A DNA stretch of 34,490 nucleotides from Faecalibacterium sp. CAG:1138. Lineage in GTDB: Bacteria > Bacillota > Clostridia > Christensenellales > CAG-917. How positions within the stretch are numbered: the stretch's first letter is position 1; each line of letters opens with the position of its first letter. This document shows positions 1 to 8,261 of this stretch, piece after piece. A program made the translations under genes and the position numbers. Where the stretch lies: positions 1 through 34,490 of the forward strand of contig HF988631.1 of the NCBI GenBank assembly GCA_000434675.1, written 5' to 3'. The notes under the pieces were generated by a model. The model was not told the DNA's origin, did no database searches, and saw nothing but the letters and a program-made list of their open reading frames with translations.

Positions 1-75
1 GGTAATCGACGTTACTTTGAATACGGTTGTTCATACACAAAAATTTATATAGACGAATTTACGGAGGAAAACTAA
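1..75 (+). CDS. 3' end of an unrecognised gene
   Basis: An open frame enters from the left edge and stops with TAA at 73-75, giving a 24-residue tail (GNRRYFEYGC...DEFTEEN). Its end overlaps the GGAGG at 63-67 that serves the next gene, so the two were probably co-transcribed. I do not recognise the protein. Because the next gene is ArdA-like, it may be part of a mobile-element cargo operon, but that is inference from context only. Confidence 0.35.
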   Translation, partial: GNRRYFEYGCSYTKIYIDEFTEEN

Positions 76-76
76 A

Positions 77-457
77 ATTGCAGGAAATATTAGTATTGTT
101 ATCGGATCTTGGGGTTCATACAACGAGTGCAACGAAAGAGCCTTAGGTTCAAAATGGCTTGACCTTTCGGACTATGAAGAATGGGACGAAATCGTGGAAG
201 AACTCAAAAAAGAAGGCTTTGAACTTGACGGCATCGACGAAGAATTGTTCATACAAGATGTAGACGGTATCGAAGATGGTTCAATCAATTGGGATTACGT
301 AAATCCGGAGAAATTATTCAATACTCTGAACGCTTCAGGCGTTTTAGATGACGATTACAAATATGAAGTATTTTGCGCTTTTCTTGAAGTGCGTTGTTTC
401 GACGATTTTGAAGAAAGAGTTATTGTCTTACTAATTTCTAAAGATTGGACAGTATAG
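77..457 (+). pseudogene. ardA: ArdA-like antirestriction protein, truncated, ATT in the start position
   Basis: ArdA proteins are acidic DNA mimics that block type I restriction enzymes and usually travel on conjugative elements. Reading from 77 gives an N-terminus containing IVIGSWGSYNECNE and KWLDLSDYEEW, followed by a very acidic stretch (EELFIQDVDGIEDG) and FLEVRCFDDFEERV, which fits the ArdA family. A frame starting at the first in-frame ATG (194) would lose the conserved N-terminal strand. A strong GGAGG (63-67) sits at correct spacing before codon 77-79, but that codon is ATT, one base from ATG. The frame stops at 457 after about 126 residues, while ArdA is usually around 165. The last residues after FEERV do not resemble the family. 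The gene is either initiated from a rare ATT codon and shortened, or dead. I favour a pseudogene. Confidence 0.65.
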
Positions 458-668
458 TTTTCATTATAGTAAACTACTGATGGGCATATTCCAATAAGCT
501 CTTCAGCAGTCATTTCTATAATAATTCTTTCAGGTTCTTTTTCTTTGCCGGTTAGTAGGCATTGTCCAAAGCTTTGCTCACGAGTGCGTCTTTGACCGTC
601 ACGACTATTTGGACTATGACAAAATGCGCTCAATCTGCACTGCCGCAATCAAGAACTTGTTTGATTAA
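458..668 (+). pseudogene. Scrambled remnant zone with an orphan C-terminal frame
   Basis: No complete gene is visible between the truncated ardA and the terminator at 751. A plus-strand frame open from 525 to TAA at 666-668 has no credible start but reads like a real protein tail, including HECVFDRHDYLDYDKM and ending AAIKNLFD. I do not recognise the family. On the opposite strand, about 450-540 also reads plausibly (MTAEELIGICPSVVYYN) but has no start context. The simplest view is a mosaic of gene ends left by deletion or element decay. From 669 to 750 I see only AT-rich spacer. Confidence 0.4.
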
Positions 669-750
669 TCAATATTTTAAATGTCAAAATCGACAAAATA
701 AACCATTCGTTTTGTCAAAACAATCAAAATCAATCTTCATCGGCACAACA

Positions 751-780
751 AAAAAACGGACTGAAATCAGTCCGTTTTTT
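751..780. terminator. Bidirectional intrinsic terminator
   Basis: AAAAAACGGACTG, a 4-base AAAT loop, then CAGTCCGTTTTTT forms a perfect hairpin with A and T tracts on both sides. It lies just beyond the stop of the leftward symporter gene, so it ends the hexuronate operon and also any rightward transcript from the remnant zone. Confidence 0.9.
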
Positions 781-796
781 GTTGATTGATTTTTGG

Positions 797-2389
797 TTAT
801 GCTTGGGCGGGGGCAGGTTCTGTTTCAGTTGAAACTTCTTCTATTACGTTGCCGAAAATGATGACTTCTGCTTTGTCCGTGCCGTCGTCTGGTTGTGCTC
901 CCTTTGCAAGTTGGATTGCAATACGTGCGTTCTTATCGCGGAGGAATTCCGTGTTCTCTATGACCTTTTTCTTGTTCAGGTTGTACACAAAGAAGAATGC
1001 CACGAAGATGAGGATTGAACCAACCAAAGGAAGTACAATGGACAGAGTCAACAGGTTTTGTGAAGTTTGAGGAGTGGTTGCTTGGACGTTTGTTGAGTCA
1101 AATCCAACCAAGCCTGCAAGGGCTGCTACCAGCGCAGAGCCTATTCCTTGTGCTGCCTTTCTTGCAAGGGAGTAAGTTGCGTACACACTTGCTTCGTCAC
1201 GCTTGCCAAATTGCTCTTTTGTGAGGTAGGTTGCGTAGAGGTTTTTGCCGTCTTTCTTTGCTGTCCTCACTTCTTGCTCGTCAACACAGTCTGCCACCAT
1301 TGACCAAGTGCCAAGGTTCAAGGGAGCTGATGCCAACATTGCAACGCCGAGGCAAGCTGCGTATGCCCACATACCTGCGCTTGTTCTGGGGAAATGAATG
1401 ATCAGCATAATCACAAGCACGGCGATTGCCACCAAGTTGGGCCACATTGCAATCTCTTTCTTTCCGAACTTTCTTGTAAGTTTGCCCATAAAGGGGATGA
1501 CGAACATCATAGGCAGCATCATGACGATGCCGACCGTGCCTGACGCCTTTGCGTCACCGAAGAAGAGTTGGCACACGAGAGGCAAAGTGGTTGCGTAGGA
1601 CATGACAAACACAAGTTGGCTGAATGATGCAAGACACATACCGAGTGCAGCACGGTTTGTGACAAAGCCTTTGAGTGTTTGAAGATAGTTGAATTTTTCT
1701 TTGGGTTTTTCAACTTGTTTTCTTTCTTTCGTAAGGAAGCAAGTGAGCATAAATCCGCTGATTGCAGCAACCCCACAAGCCAGTGCTACCCACACGAAAA
1801 CCTCAGGAAGGAGAGGCTCGATATTTGTGACTGGATCTGCCTCGCCGTAAATGAGTCTAGGCACGATGATCATCATAGGAAGCATTGCGACGCCTGCGCC
1901 AATACTGCGAAGTGATGAAAGTGATGCTCTGTGACCGGAATCGTCGGTGAGGGCTGCGTTGAGCGAGCCGTAAGGCACGTTTGCAGCGGTGTATGCAACA
2001 GACCACACACAGTACATAACAAGCACGTATGCAAATCTGCCCCAGTAGGAGAGTGCTCTGACGTCAAGGAACAAAAGCACCGTCGTAAGTGCGATTGCAA
2101 AGGCGCCACAGAAAATCCAAGGAATATATTTGCCACGTCTACCGGGCTTTCTTGCGTCAACCAACGCGCCGATGATGGGATCGTTGATTGCGTCAAAAAT
2201 CTTTGAAATGATGACGATGATCCCCCAGTGTCCCATTGTAAGTCCAAGACCTTGGGTGACAAACAACATCAAAAAAATGCTGATAAGTTGGAAACTCATG
2301 TTGCAACCGAAGTCGCCCATCATGTATCCAATCTTATCTCTATTGCCAAAAGGTCTATCAATGGGGGTTTTGATTTTCTTCTCTTTCAT
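797..2389 (-). CDS. GPH-family sugar/hexuronide:cation symporter (MFS)
   Basis: This 530-residue polytopic membrane protein should import a glycoside or hexuronide together with a cation. The N-terminus has the glycoside-pentoside-hexuronide symporter layout: GYMMGDFGCNMSFQLIS, then FDAINDPIIGALVDARK, the loop after the second helix typical of this family. About twelve hydrophobic segments follow, with a charged tail of about 50 residues ending EPAPAQA. The start is ATG at 2389 preceded by GGGAGATATT. It is the last gene of the operon, 18 bases after the GH2 gene, which suggests it brings in the substrate that GH2 cleaves. Substrate and coupling ion cannot be read from sequence. Family assignment is firm; the exact sugar is inference. 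Confidence 0.9.
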   Translation of the reverse strand: MKEKKIKTPIDRPFGNRDKIGYMMGDFGCNMSFQLISIFLMLFVTQGLGLTMGHWGIIVIISKIFDAINDPIIGALVDARKPGRRGKYIPWIFCGAFAIALTTVLLFLDVRALSYWGRFAYVLVMYCVWSVAYTAANVPYGSLNAALTDDSGHRASLSSLRSIGAGVAMLPMMIIVPRLIYGEADPVTNIEPLLPEVFVWVALACGVAAISGFMLTCFLTKERKQVEKPKEKFNYLQTLKGFVTNRAALGMCLASFSQLVFVMSYATTLPLVCQLFFGDAKASGTVGIVMMLPMMFVIPFMGKLTRKFGKKEIAMWPNLVAIAVLVIMLIIHFPRTSAGMWAYAACLGVAMLASAPLNLGTWSMVADCVDEQEVRTAKKDGKNLYATYLTKEQFGKRDEASVYATYSLARKAAQGIGSALVAALAGLVGFDSTNVQATTPQTSQNLLTLSIVLPLVGSILIFVAFFFVYNLNKKKVIENTEFLRDKNARIAIQLAKGAQPDDGTDKAEVIIFGNVIEEVSTETEPAPAQA

Positions 2390-2407
2390 AATATCTCCCT
2401 TCCTTGC

Positions 2408-4672
2408 TTACTTTTGTGGCTTCTTGATTTTGTTCAGCATTTCGTTGACTTCAAAGAGCATGTCGGCTGTCACTTTGTCTCCTGCCAAGCCTGCGATACG
2501 TTCAATGGTCATACTGCTTGCAAGCTTCATCATTCCCTTGCTGATTTTCACTTCGCCTTTTGACTGGCTGTCAGGGCCTGACATCATCATTTTGACCACT
2601 CTGTCCATAAGACTATTGATGAGGGCTTCGCCTTCTTCGGTTGCCATAATGTTACCAAGTTTGTCCTTGATTGAGAAATATCCTTCGGGGAACTTGAAGT
2701 CAAATTCATTGTTTTTGTCAAACCAGTTGTCCACCTTTGCTTCTGTCTTCAAGATATATCCTTGATAAGGCTTTCTCACGTACTTGATTGATGCTTCATC
2801 ACTGACGTCACCGCTGACTGCCTTGATCTTGGTTGCACCGAGAATCTTGAGAGGCACTTTGAAGGTGAAGATATACTTGCCTTCTTGAGTTGCGAATTCC
2901 TTGCCATTAACGTAGAGAGTCACCTTGTCGCAGTTGCTGTACACCTTGACTGTGGTGGTCTTTTCTGCACGATAGTAATATCTCTTTGAGGTGATGTGGA
3001 CGAAAGGATCGGTGGTCCAGTATGCTTTGTAGATGTAGAAGCTGTCCTTCTTTATCTTTCTATCGTAAGTGACGAGGCCCTTGTTGTTGCGTCCTGCAAC
3101 ACCGCCTTCGTTTCTGCCGTCAACGCCGAAGTCAAACATATTCCAAACGTGGGTTGCCCAGAGGTAAGGACGTTCTGCAAAAATGCGGAGGAGGCTTTCG
3201 TGATAATATGCTTGATATTCTTCACTGTAGTCACCTTGCTTGGGGTCTGAGTTGTGCCAAGTGAGGATTGCTTCACAGCCGTATTCGCTGATGCCGATTG
3301 TTTTGTCGGGGCGTGCTGCTCTAAAGTCGTCAAGCCATTCTGCGTTGCCGTTGACGTCGCCCATATACCAGCCGAAATAGTGGTTGTATGACATGATGTC
3401 GGGGAGGTCGATGATGGGAGAGTTTATGTCAAGCATTGTCACGTTTGCCATGGTTGTGGGACGAGTTTTGTCCATATCGTGGCAAAGGTCGTTGAGTCTG
3501 TGGTGGAGTGCCATCATCTCTTCACTTTCACCGGTGATGGTGATTTCATTGCTCAGTCCCCAACAGAAGATTGATGCGTGGTTGTAGTTTTGTGTGATGA
3601 GTTCCTTCATTTGGCTCACTGCGTTTTCATCGCCGTTGGCAAGATGTGATGAAATGTAGGGGATTTCTGCCCAGACCACCATACCGTATTCGTCGCAGAG
3701 GTCATAGAAGTATTGGTCGTGTTGATAGTGTGCAAGACGGATTGTGTTTGCGCCCAGTTCCTTGATGAGGTCGATGTCTTCCTTGTGTTCCTTTTCGGTG
3801 ATTGCCCAACCCATATCTTGTCTGTCTTGGTGACGGGATACGCCGTGGAGGGGATATTTTCTGCCGTTGAGCCAGAAGCCGTCTTTGTCTGCCTTCATTG
3901 TGCGGACACCAAAGCGGACAACTCTTTCATCGCTGTCGTTGTCTGTGGTGAGAGTGACTTTTGCTGTGTAGAGTGCAGGGTTTTCAACGCCGTCCCAAAG
4001 AGTGGGATTTTCAAGGGTGTAGGTGAGGGTTGTTTTTGCAGTCGCAGGTGCTTCTGCCGTTGCCACCACTTCGCCATCAAAGAGGATGTCGCACTTTACT
4101 GTCCCGCCGTCGGTTGCACCGGTGATATAGCTTTCCACCGTGACTGTTGCACTGCCGTCTTCGTTGACGATGGGTGTCACTTTAACGCCTTCTCCACCCA
4201 GATAGTCAAGGTCAAATCTCACTGCGGGTGCTTCGATGATATACACGTTTCTGTAGATACCGCCAAAGAAAGTGAAGTCTGCCATTTGAGGATAGACTCT
4301 GTCGTTTGCGGAGTTGTCTGCGGACACGATGATTGTGTTTTCGCCGTCAACAAGTTGGTCGGTGATGTTGGCACGGAAGGTTGAAAAACCGCCTTCGTGA
4401 TATGCAACGGACACGCCGTTGACAAACACTTCACTCATTGCGTTGACACCACGGAATTCAAGATAATACACCTTGTTTTCCTTTTTGGTGAGAGCTATTT
4501 TCTTTCTATAGAAACACTTGCCACGGAAATAATCGTTTCCGCCGTCTTGACCGTCAAGGTTGTTCCAAGTGTGGGGCAAATTGACTTTGATGCTTTTAAT
4601 TGCGTCCATTTCTTCAATGCTGTTGCAGTTTTTAAAGAAACGCCATCCTGTGTTGATAAGTACTCTGCTCAT
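2408..4672 (-). CDS. Cytoplasmic GH2 beta-glycosidase (glucuronidase or galactosidase type)
   Basis: This 754-residue retaining glycoside hydrolase family 2 enzyme has no signal peptide. Domains in order are an N-terminal sugar-binding jelly roll (about 1-145), an Ig-like sandwich (about 150-255), and a TIM barrel (about 260-555). The acid/base is E376 in WGLSNE and the nucleophile E463 in ISEYG. After the barrel come an Ig-like domain (about 560-630) and a C-terminal extension of about 120 residues rich in Lys and Met that I cannot assign. The operon makes only glucuronate-degrading enzymes, arguing for beta-glucuronidase, and N529-N530-K531 fits the NxK carboxylate-recognition motif. However, the surrounding NKGLVTYDRK block also looks like GH2 beta-galactosidases, so specificity is open. 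ATG at 4672 follows AAAGGAGAG. Confidence 0.85.
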   Translation of the reverse strand: MSRVLINTGWRFFKNCNSIEEMDAIKSIKVNLPHTWNNLDGQDGGNDYFRGKCFYRKKIALTKKENKVYYLEFRGVNAMSEVFVNGVSVAYHEGGFSTFRANITDQLVDGENTIIVSADNSANDRVYPQMADFTFFGGIYRNVYIIEAPAVRFDLDYLGGEGVKVTPIVNEDGSATVTVESYITGATDGGTVKCDILFDGEVVATAEAPATAKTTLTYTLENPTLWDGVENPALYTAKVTLTTDNDSDERVVRFGVRTMKADKDGFWLNGRKYPLHGVSRHQDRQDMGWAITEKEHKEDIDLIKELGANTIRLAHYQHDQYFYDLCDEYGMVVWAEIPYISSHLANGDENAVSQMKELITQNYNHASIFCWGLSNEITITGESEEMMALHHRLNDLCHDMDKTRPTTMANVTMLDINSPIIDLPDIMSYNHYFGWYMGDVNGNAEWLDDFRAARPDKTIGISEYGCEAILTWHNSDPKQGDYSEEYQAYYHESLLRIFAERPYLWATHVWNMFDFGVDGRNEGGVAGRNNKGLVTYDRKIKKDSFYIYKAYWTTDPFVHITSKRYYYRAEKTTTVKVYSNCDKVTLYVNGKEFATQEGKYIFTFKVPLKILGATKIKAVSGDVSDEASIKYVRKPYQGYILKTEAKVDNWFDKNNEFDFKFPEGYFSIKDKLGNIMATEEGEALINSLMDRVVKMMMSGPDSQSKGEVKISKGMMKLASSMTIERIAGLAGDKVTADMLFEVNEMLNKIKKPQK

Positions 4673-4694
4673 ATATTCTCTCCTTTATTATAAT

Positions 4695-5714
4695 CTATCT
4701 TTGCACTCTACCGCTTCCGCCGTTTTTGATGAGTGACTGGACTTCCTTGACACCGACACGATTGAAGTCGCCTTCAATGGTGTGTTTCAGTGCGCTTGCT
4801 GCCACTGCAAACTCGAGCGCGTCTTGGTTGGTGTAGCCGTTGGTGAGGCCGTAGATAAGCCCTGCACCAAAGCTGTCACCACCACCGACTCTATCTACGA
4901 TGTGCAGTGAATATTTGTTTGAGAAGTGTGCTACGCCGTCAGCGTAAAGCATTGCAGACCAATCGTTGTCGTTGGCTGAAAAACTTTCGCGGAGAGTGAT
5001 TGCCACTTTCTTAAATCCGAATTTGTCAGTGAGTTTTTTGGCTACACCCACGTATCCATCACGGCTCAATGCACCCTTTTCAATGTCGGTGCCGTCCGCT
5101 TCAATACCGAAGACGTCCTTTGCGTCTTCCTCATTGCAAATGCACAGGTCAACGTAAGGCATAAGGCTTGTCATAACCTCTTTTGCCTTTTCTCTTGACC
5201 AAAGTTTTTTGCGGTAGTTAAGGTCACAACTGACACTTAATCCCTTTGCTTTTGCAACTTTAAGTGCGTTTAAGGTCACTTTGGCAAGTTCATCACTGAG
5301 GGCGGGAGTGATGCCTGTGAAGTGGAACCAGTCTGCTCCGGTGAAGATTTTGTCCCAGTCAAAGTCGCTGTCGGTTGCTGTTGAAATTGATGAGTGTGCT
5401 CTGTCGTAGATGACGTTTGAAGGACGGCAAGATGCACCCTTCTCCATATAATAGACACCCATTCTTTCACCGCCACGCGCGATGAATTTTGTGTCAACGC
5501 CAAAGCCACGAAGCTCTCTGATGCAGGCTTCTGCGATTGCGTTTTCAGGGAGTTTTGTCACAAATGCGGCATCTCCGCCAAAGTTTGCAATGGATACTGC
5601 AACGTTTGCTTCACCGCCACCAAAAGTGCCGTTGAAGACAGGGGTTTGGAAAAGACGGTTGTAGCCCTCAGGGGCAAAACGCAACATAATTTCGCCAAAC
5701 GTAATTACTCTCAT
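4695..5714 (-). CDS. kdgK: 2-keto-3-deoxygluconate kinase (PfkB family)
   Basis: This enzyme phosphorylates KDG to 2-keto-3-deoxy-6-phosphogluconate with ATP. The 339-residue PfkB fold begins with the TFGEIMLRF strand typical of KdgK. It carries the substrate-side FGGGEANVAVSIANFGG motif and the C-terminal DRVGGGDSFGAG signature, whose Asp is the catalytic base. Its ATG at 5714 overlaps the aldolase stop by four bases (ATGA), so translation is probably coupled. The GH2 gene follows after 22 bases. Pathway position between UxuA and the aldolase is fully consistent. A general ribokinase-like sugar kinase is the only realistic alternative and the context makes it unlikely. Confidence 0.92.
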   Translation of the reverse strand: MRVITFGEIMLRFAPEGYNRLFQTPVFNGTFGGGEANVAVSIANFGGDAAFVTKLPENAIAEACIRELRGFGVDTKFIARGGERMGVYYMEKGASCRPSNVIYDRAHSSISTATDSDFDWDKIFTGADWFHFTGITPALSDELAKVTLNALKVAKAKGLSVSCDLNYRKKLWSREKAKEVMTSLMPYVDLCICNEEDAKDVFGIEADGTDIEKGALSRDGYVGVAKKLTDKFGFKKVAITLRESFSANDNDWSAMLYADGVAHFSNKYSLHIVDRVGGGDSFGAGLIYGLTNGYTNQDALEFAVAASALKHTIEGDFNRVGVKEVQSLIKNGGSGRVQR

Positions 5715-6322
5715 ATATACTCCTTTGCGATTTCCACCGCACGTCTTGATGCGGTTTCGATGTCGCTTTCAGTTCCTTTCATCATCCAGCTTCCACCTGC
5801 GCCAAGGACAAATTTTTGTTCAAGGAATTCGTGGAGATTGCTTTCACCAACACCGCCTGTAGGCACAAAGCGGACGTCAGGAAATGCTGCTGACAATGCT
5901 TTCATTGTTTTGATTCCGCCAAAGTCACTGGCAGGGAAAAACTTGAGGACGTTGAGACCAACTGCCTTTGCCATCATAACCTCTGTGGGTGTGATGACGC
6001 CGGGGATATAGGGTACGTCACGGGAGATACACTCTTCTGCCACTTCCTTTGAAAAGCCGGGGGACACAACAAACTTTGCCCCAAGGTCAAGGGCCTTCAC
6101 GCATTGTTCTTTATTGATGATTGTGCCAACGCCCACAAGCATATCGGGGAAAGTCTTGACTGCCAGTGCAAGGCAATCGGGTGCACAAGATGTACGGAAA
6201 GTGATTTCCGCCACGTTGATGCCCCCACGCTTCAATGCGCTGAGTTTGGGGATTGTTTCGTCAATGCTGTTCAGCACCACAACGGGCACTACTTTGTTTG
6301 TGTTGAAAAATGAAAAGTCCAT
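5711..6322 (-). CDS. eda: KDPG/KHG aldolase
   Basis: This class I aldolase splits 2-keto-3-deoxy-6-phosphogluconate into pyruvate and glyceraldehyde 3-phosphate. The family landmarks appear in order: AEITFRT (catalytic Glu and phosphate-binding Arg), VGVGTI, FVVSPGF, then PGVITPTE, LKFFPAS with the Schiff-base lysine, and VPTGGV. Length is about 203 residues, normal for the family. A GTG at 6328 lies in frame upstream, but AGAGGTG sits at usable spacing only for the ATG at 6322, so I chose that. The SDR gene ends eight bases upstream. It completes the hexuronate route in this operon. Confidence 0.93.
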   Translation of the reverse strand: MDFSFFNTNKVVPVVVLNSIDETIPKLSALKRGGINVAEITFRTSCAPDCLALAVKTFPDMLVGVGTIINKEQCVKALDLGAKFVVSPGFSKEVAEECISRDVPYIPGVITPTEVMMAKAVGLNVLKFFPASDFGGIKTMKALSAAFPDVRFVPTGGVGESNLHEFLEQKFVLGAGGSWMMKGTESDIETASRRAVEIAKEYI

Positions 6323-6330
6323 AGTCACCT

Positions 6331-7173
6331 CTACACACCCGAATATGCGCTGAAACCGCCGTCAATGGGAAGGACTACACCGGTGATGAAACCTGCTGCT
6401 TCTTCACTCAAAAGGAAGAGGGTTGCGCCCACAAGTTCCTCAACTTCGCCAAATCTTTCCATAGGGGTTGCGTTCAGGATTTTCTTTGTTCTGGGAGTTG
6501 CGTTGCCCTCTGCGTCAAAGAGCAATGCTCTGTTTTGATTGGTCACAAAAAATCCCGGTGCAATTGCGTTGACACGGATGCCCACCTTTGCAAAGTGCAC
6601 TGCAAGCCACTCTGTAAAGTTGCTGATGCCTGCCTTTGCCGCGCTGTATGCAGGGATTTTGGTGAGGGGTGTAAAGGCGTTCATTGATGAAATGTTCAGG
6701 ACGGAACAGCCCTTTCTTCCAACCATACCTTTGCAGAAAACTTGGGTGGGGAGGAAACTGCCGATGAAGTTCAGTTCAAAGACAAATCTCACCCCGCCTG
6801 CGTCAAGGTCAAAAAAGTCCTTGTCCACTTGCTTTTCAAAGGTGCAGTATTCATTGTCCGTAGTGGCACGAGGGTTATTTCCGCCTGCGCCGTTGATGAG
6901 GATGTCGGTGACGCCCAAATCCTTTTCAATTTCTTCACGGACGGCTTCAAGATTTTCCTTGTCAAGGACGTTTGTCTTGTATGCCTTTGCCACACCGCCT
7001 TCTGCGACTATTTCATTTGCCACAGCCTCTGCTGCTTCAAGATTGAGGTCAAGGAGTGCAACCTTTGCGCCGTTTGATGCAAGGGCCTTTGCAAGGCATC
7101 CGCAGATGACTCCGCCTGCTCCTGTGATGACAACAACTTTATTGTTCAAATTGATGCTGATAGGTGTTTTCAT
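6331..7173 (-). CDS. uxuB: D-mannonate oxidoreductase (fructuronate reductase), SDR type
   Basis: This 280-residue classical short-chain dehydrogenase has a Rossmann nucleotide motif (TGAGGVICG), a LINGAGGNNP strand, the catalytic Ser in NISSMN, and YSAAK. The insert of about 30 residues after the NAG motif and the FTEWLAVHFA helix match the SDR proteins that act as D-mannonate oxidoreductase in Bacillus-type uxu/yjm clusters. These differ from the long-chain UxuB of enterobacteria. It would reduce D-fructuronate to D-mannonate with NAD(P)H. No other reductase is present, so this role is required for the pathway. AAAAGGAAAAGGATAATT precedes the ATG. The gap to uxuA is 43 bases. Confidence 0.87.
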   Translation of the reverse strand: MKTPISINLNNKVVVITGAGGVICGCLAKALASNGAKVALLDLNLEAAEAVANEIVAEGGVAKAYKTNVLDKENLEAVREEIEKDLGVTDILINGAGGNNPRATTDNEYCTFEKQVDKDFFDLDAGGVRFVFELNFIGSFLPTQVFCKGMVGRKGCSVLNISSMNAFTPLTKIPAYSAAKAGISNFTEWLAVHFAKVGIRVNAIAPGFFVTNQNRALLFDAEGNATPRTKKILNATPMERFGEVEELVGATLFLLSEEAAGFITGVVLPIDGGFSAYSGV

Positions 7174-7216
7174 AATTATCCTTTTCCTTTTAGGGTTTTG
7201 TTTAGATTTATTTTGA

Positions 7217-8260
7217 CTACTTGTTGAATCTGTTGAGGGTTTCCCATACGCCGTTGATATAACTTGCGCCCAGTGCTCTATCGTAAAGACCGTATCCGGG
7301 CTTGCCTTCTTCCCCCCAAATCATTCTGCCGTGATCGGGGCGGAGATAGCCGTCAAAGTTGTTGTCATAGAGGGCTTTCATAATGCCGAGGATGTCAAGC
7401 GTGCCTGCGGATTGGTCGTGAGCACACTCCTCAAATCCATTGTCGAAGACACGGATATTTCTCACGTGCATAAAGTGGATTCTGCCCATCTTTGCGTACT
7501 TGTCGACCATTGCAACAAGGTCGTTGTTTTTATCTGCACCCAGTGAGCCCGTGCAGAAAGTGAGACCGTTATTGGGACTGTCAACAAGGGAGAGGAATCT
7601 GTCGATATTCTTCTCGTTGGTGATGATACGAGGCAGGCCAAAGATATCCCACGGTGGATCATCGGGGTGGATTGCCATGTTGATGCCACACTCCTCTGCA
7701 ACGGGGATTATGCGTTCAAGGAAGTAGCCAAGGTTTTCCCATAACTTTTCACTATCCACGGCTTTATATTGCTCAAACAGACGTTTTAAGTCCTCTTTTT
7801 GATAACTTGCGTTCCAACCGGGCAAGTTCATATCATCAACCAAAGGGTCCTTGCCGTCAAGTTGTTCGCCGTAGTATACAAGGCTTGTTGAGCCGTCTTC
7901 TGCCAACTTGTCCAGTTGTGTTCTTGTCCAGTCAAAGACGGGCATGAAGTTGTAGCAAATGCACTTGACGCCCACTTCACTAAGACGACGAATATTCTCG
8001 CAGTAGTTGGCGATATACTTGTCTCTTGTGGGGAGGCCAAGTTTGATGTCTTCGTGGACGGGAACGGACTCGATGACTTCTGCTTTAAGTCCGTGAGCCT
8101 CTGCTTCTCTCACAAGTGTCGCAATGCTTTCTCTGGGCCACACTTCGCCTACGGGCACGTCATAGACTGCTGTCACAACACTGTACATGTTGGGGATTTG
8201 TCTTATGTAGTCAAGGGGGATTCTGTCACCAAGACCATACCATCTAAAAGTCAGTTTCAT
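7217..8260 (-). CDS. uxuA: Mannonate dehydratase
   Basis: UxuA dehydrates D-mannonate to 2-keto-3-deoxygluconate. The 347-residue TIM-barrel protein begins MKLTFRWYG and carries the family blocks HPDDPP, CTGSLG, HVRN and RPDHGR, which hold the metal- and substrate-binding residues. The frame extends upstream to 8293, but the ATG at 8260 has GGAG at good spacing and matches the family N-terminus, so the longer form is rejected. This ATG lies one base beyond the uxaC stop, with its Shine-Dalgarno inside uxaC, implying coupled translation. Confidence 0.95.
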   Translation of the reverse strand: MKLTFRWYGLGDRIPLDYIRQIPNMYSVVTAVYDVPVGEVWPRESIATLVREAEAHGLKAEVIESVPVHEDIKLGLPTRDKYIANYCENIRRLSEVGVKCICYNFMPVFDWTRTQLDKLAEDGSTSLVYYGEQLDGKDPLVDDMNLPGWNASYQKEDLKRLFEQYKAVDSEKLWENLGYFLERIIPVAEECGINMAIHPDDPPWDIFGLPRIITNEKNIDRFLSLVDSPNNGLTFCTGSLGADKNNDLVAMVDKYAKMGRIHFMHVRNIRVFDNGFEECAHDQSAGTLDILGIMKALYDNNFDGYLRPDHGRMIWGEEGKPGYGLYDRALGASYINGVWETLNRFNK

Positions 8261-8261
8261 A

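Noticed and set aside
355..648. 97-residue minus-strand open frame over the ardA end
   Set aside because: Only its middle reads plausibly as protein, there is no ribosome site, and it overlaps the better supported ardA frame. Kept only as part of the remnant zone.
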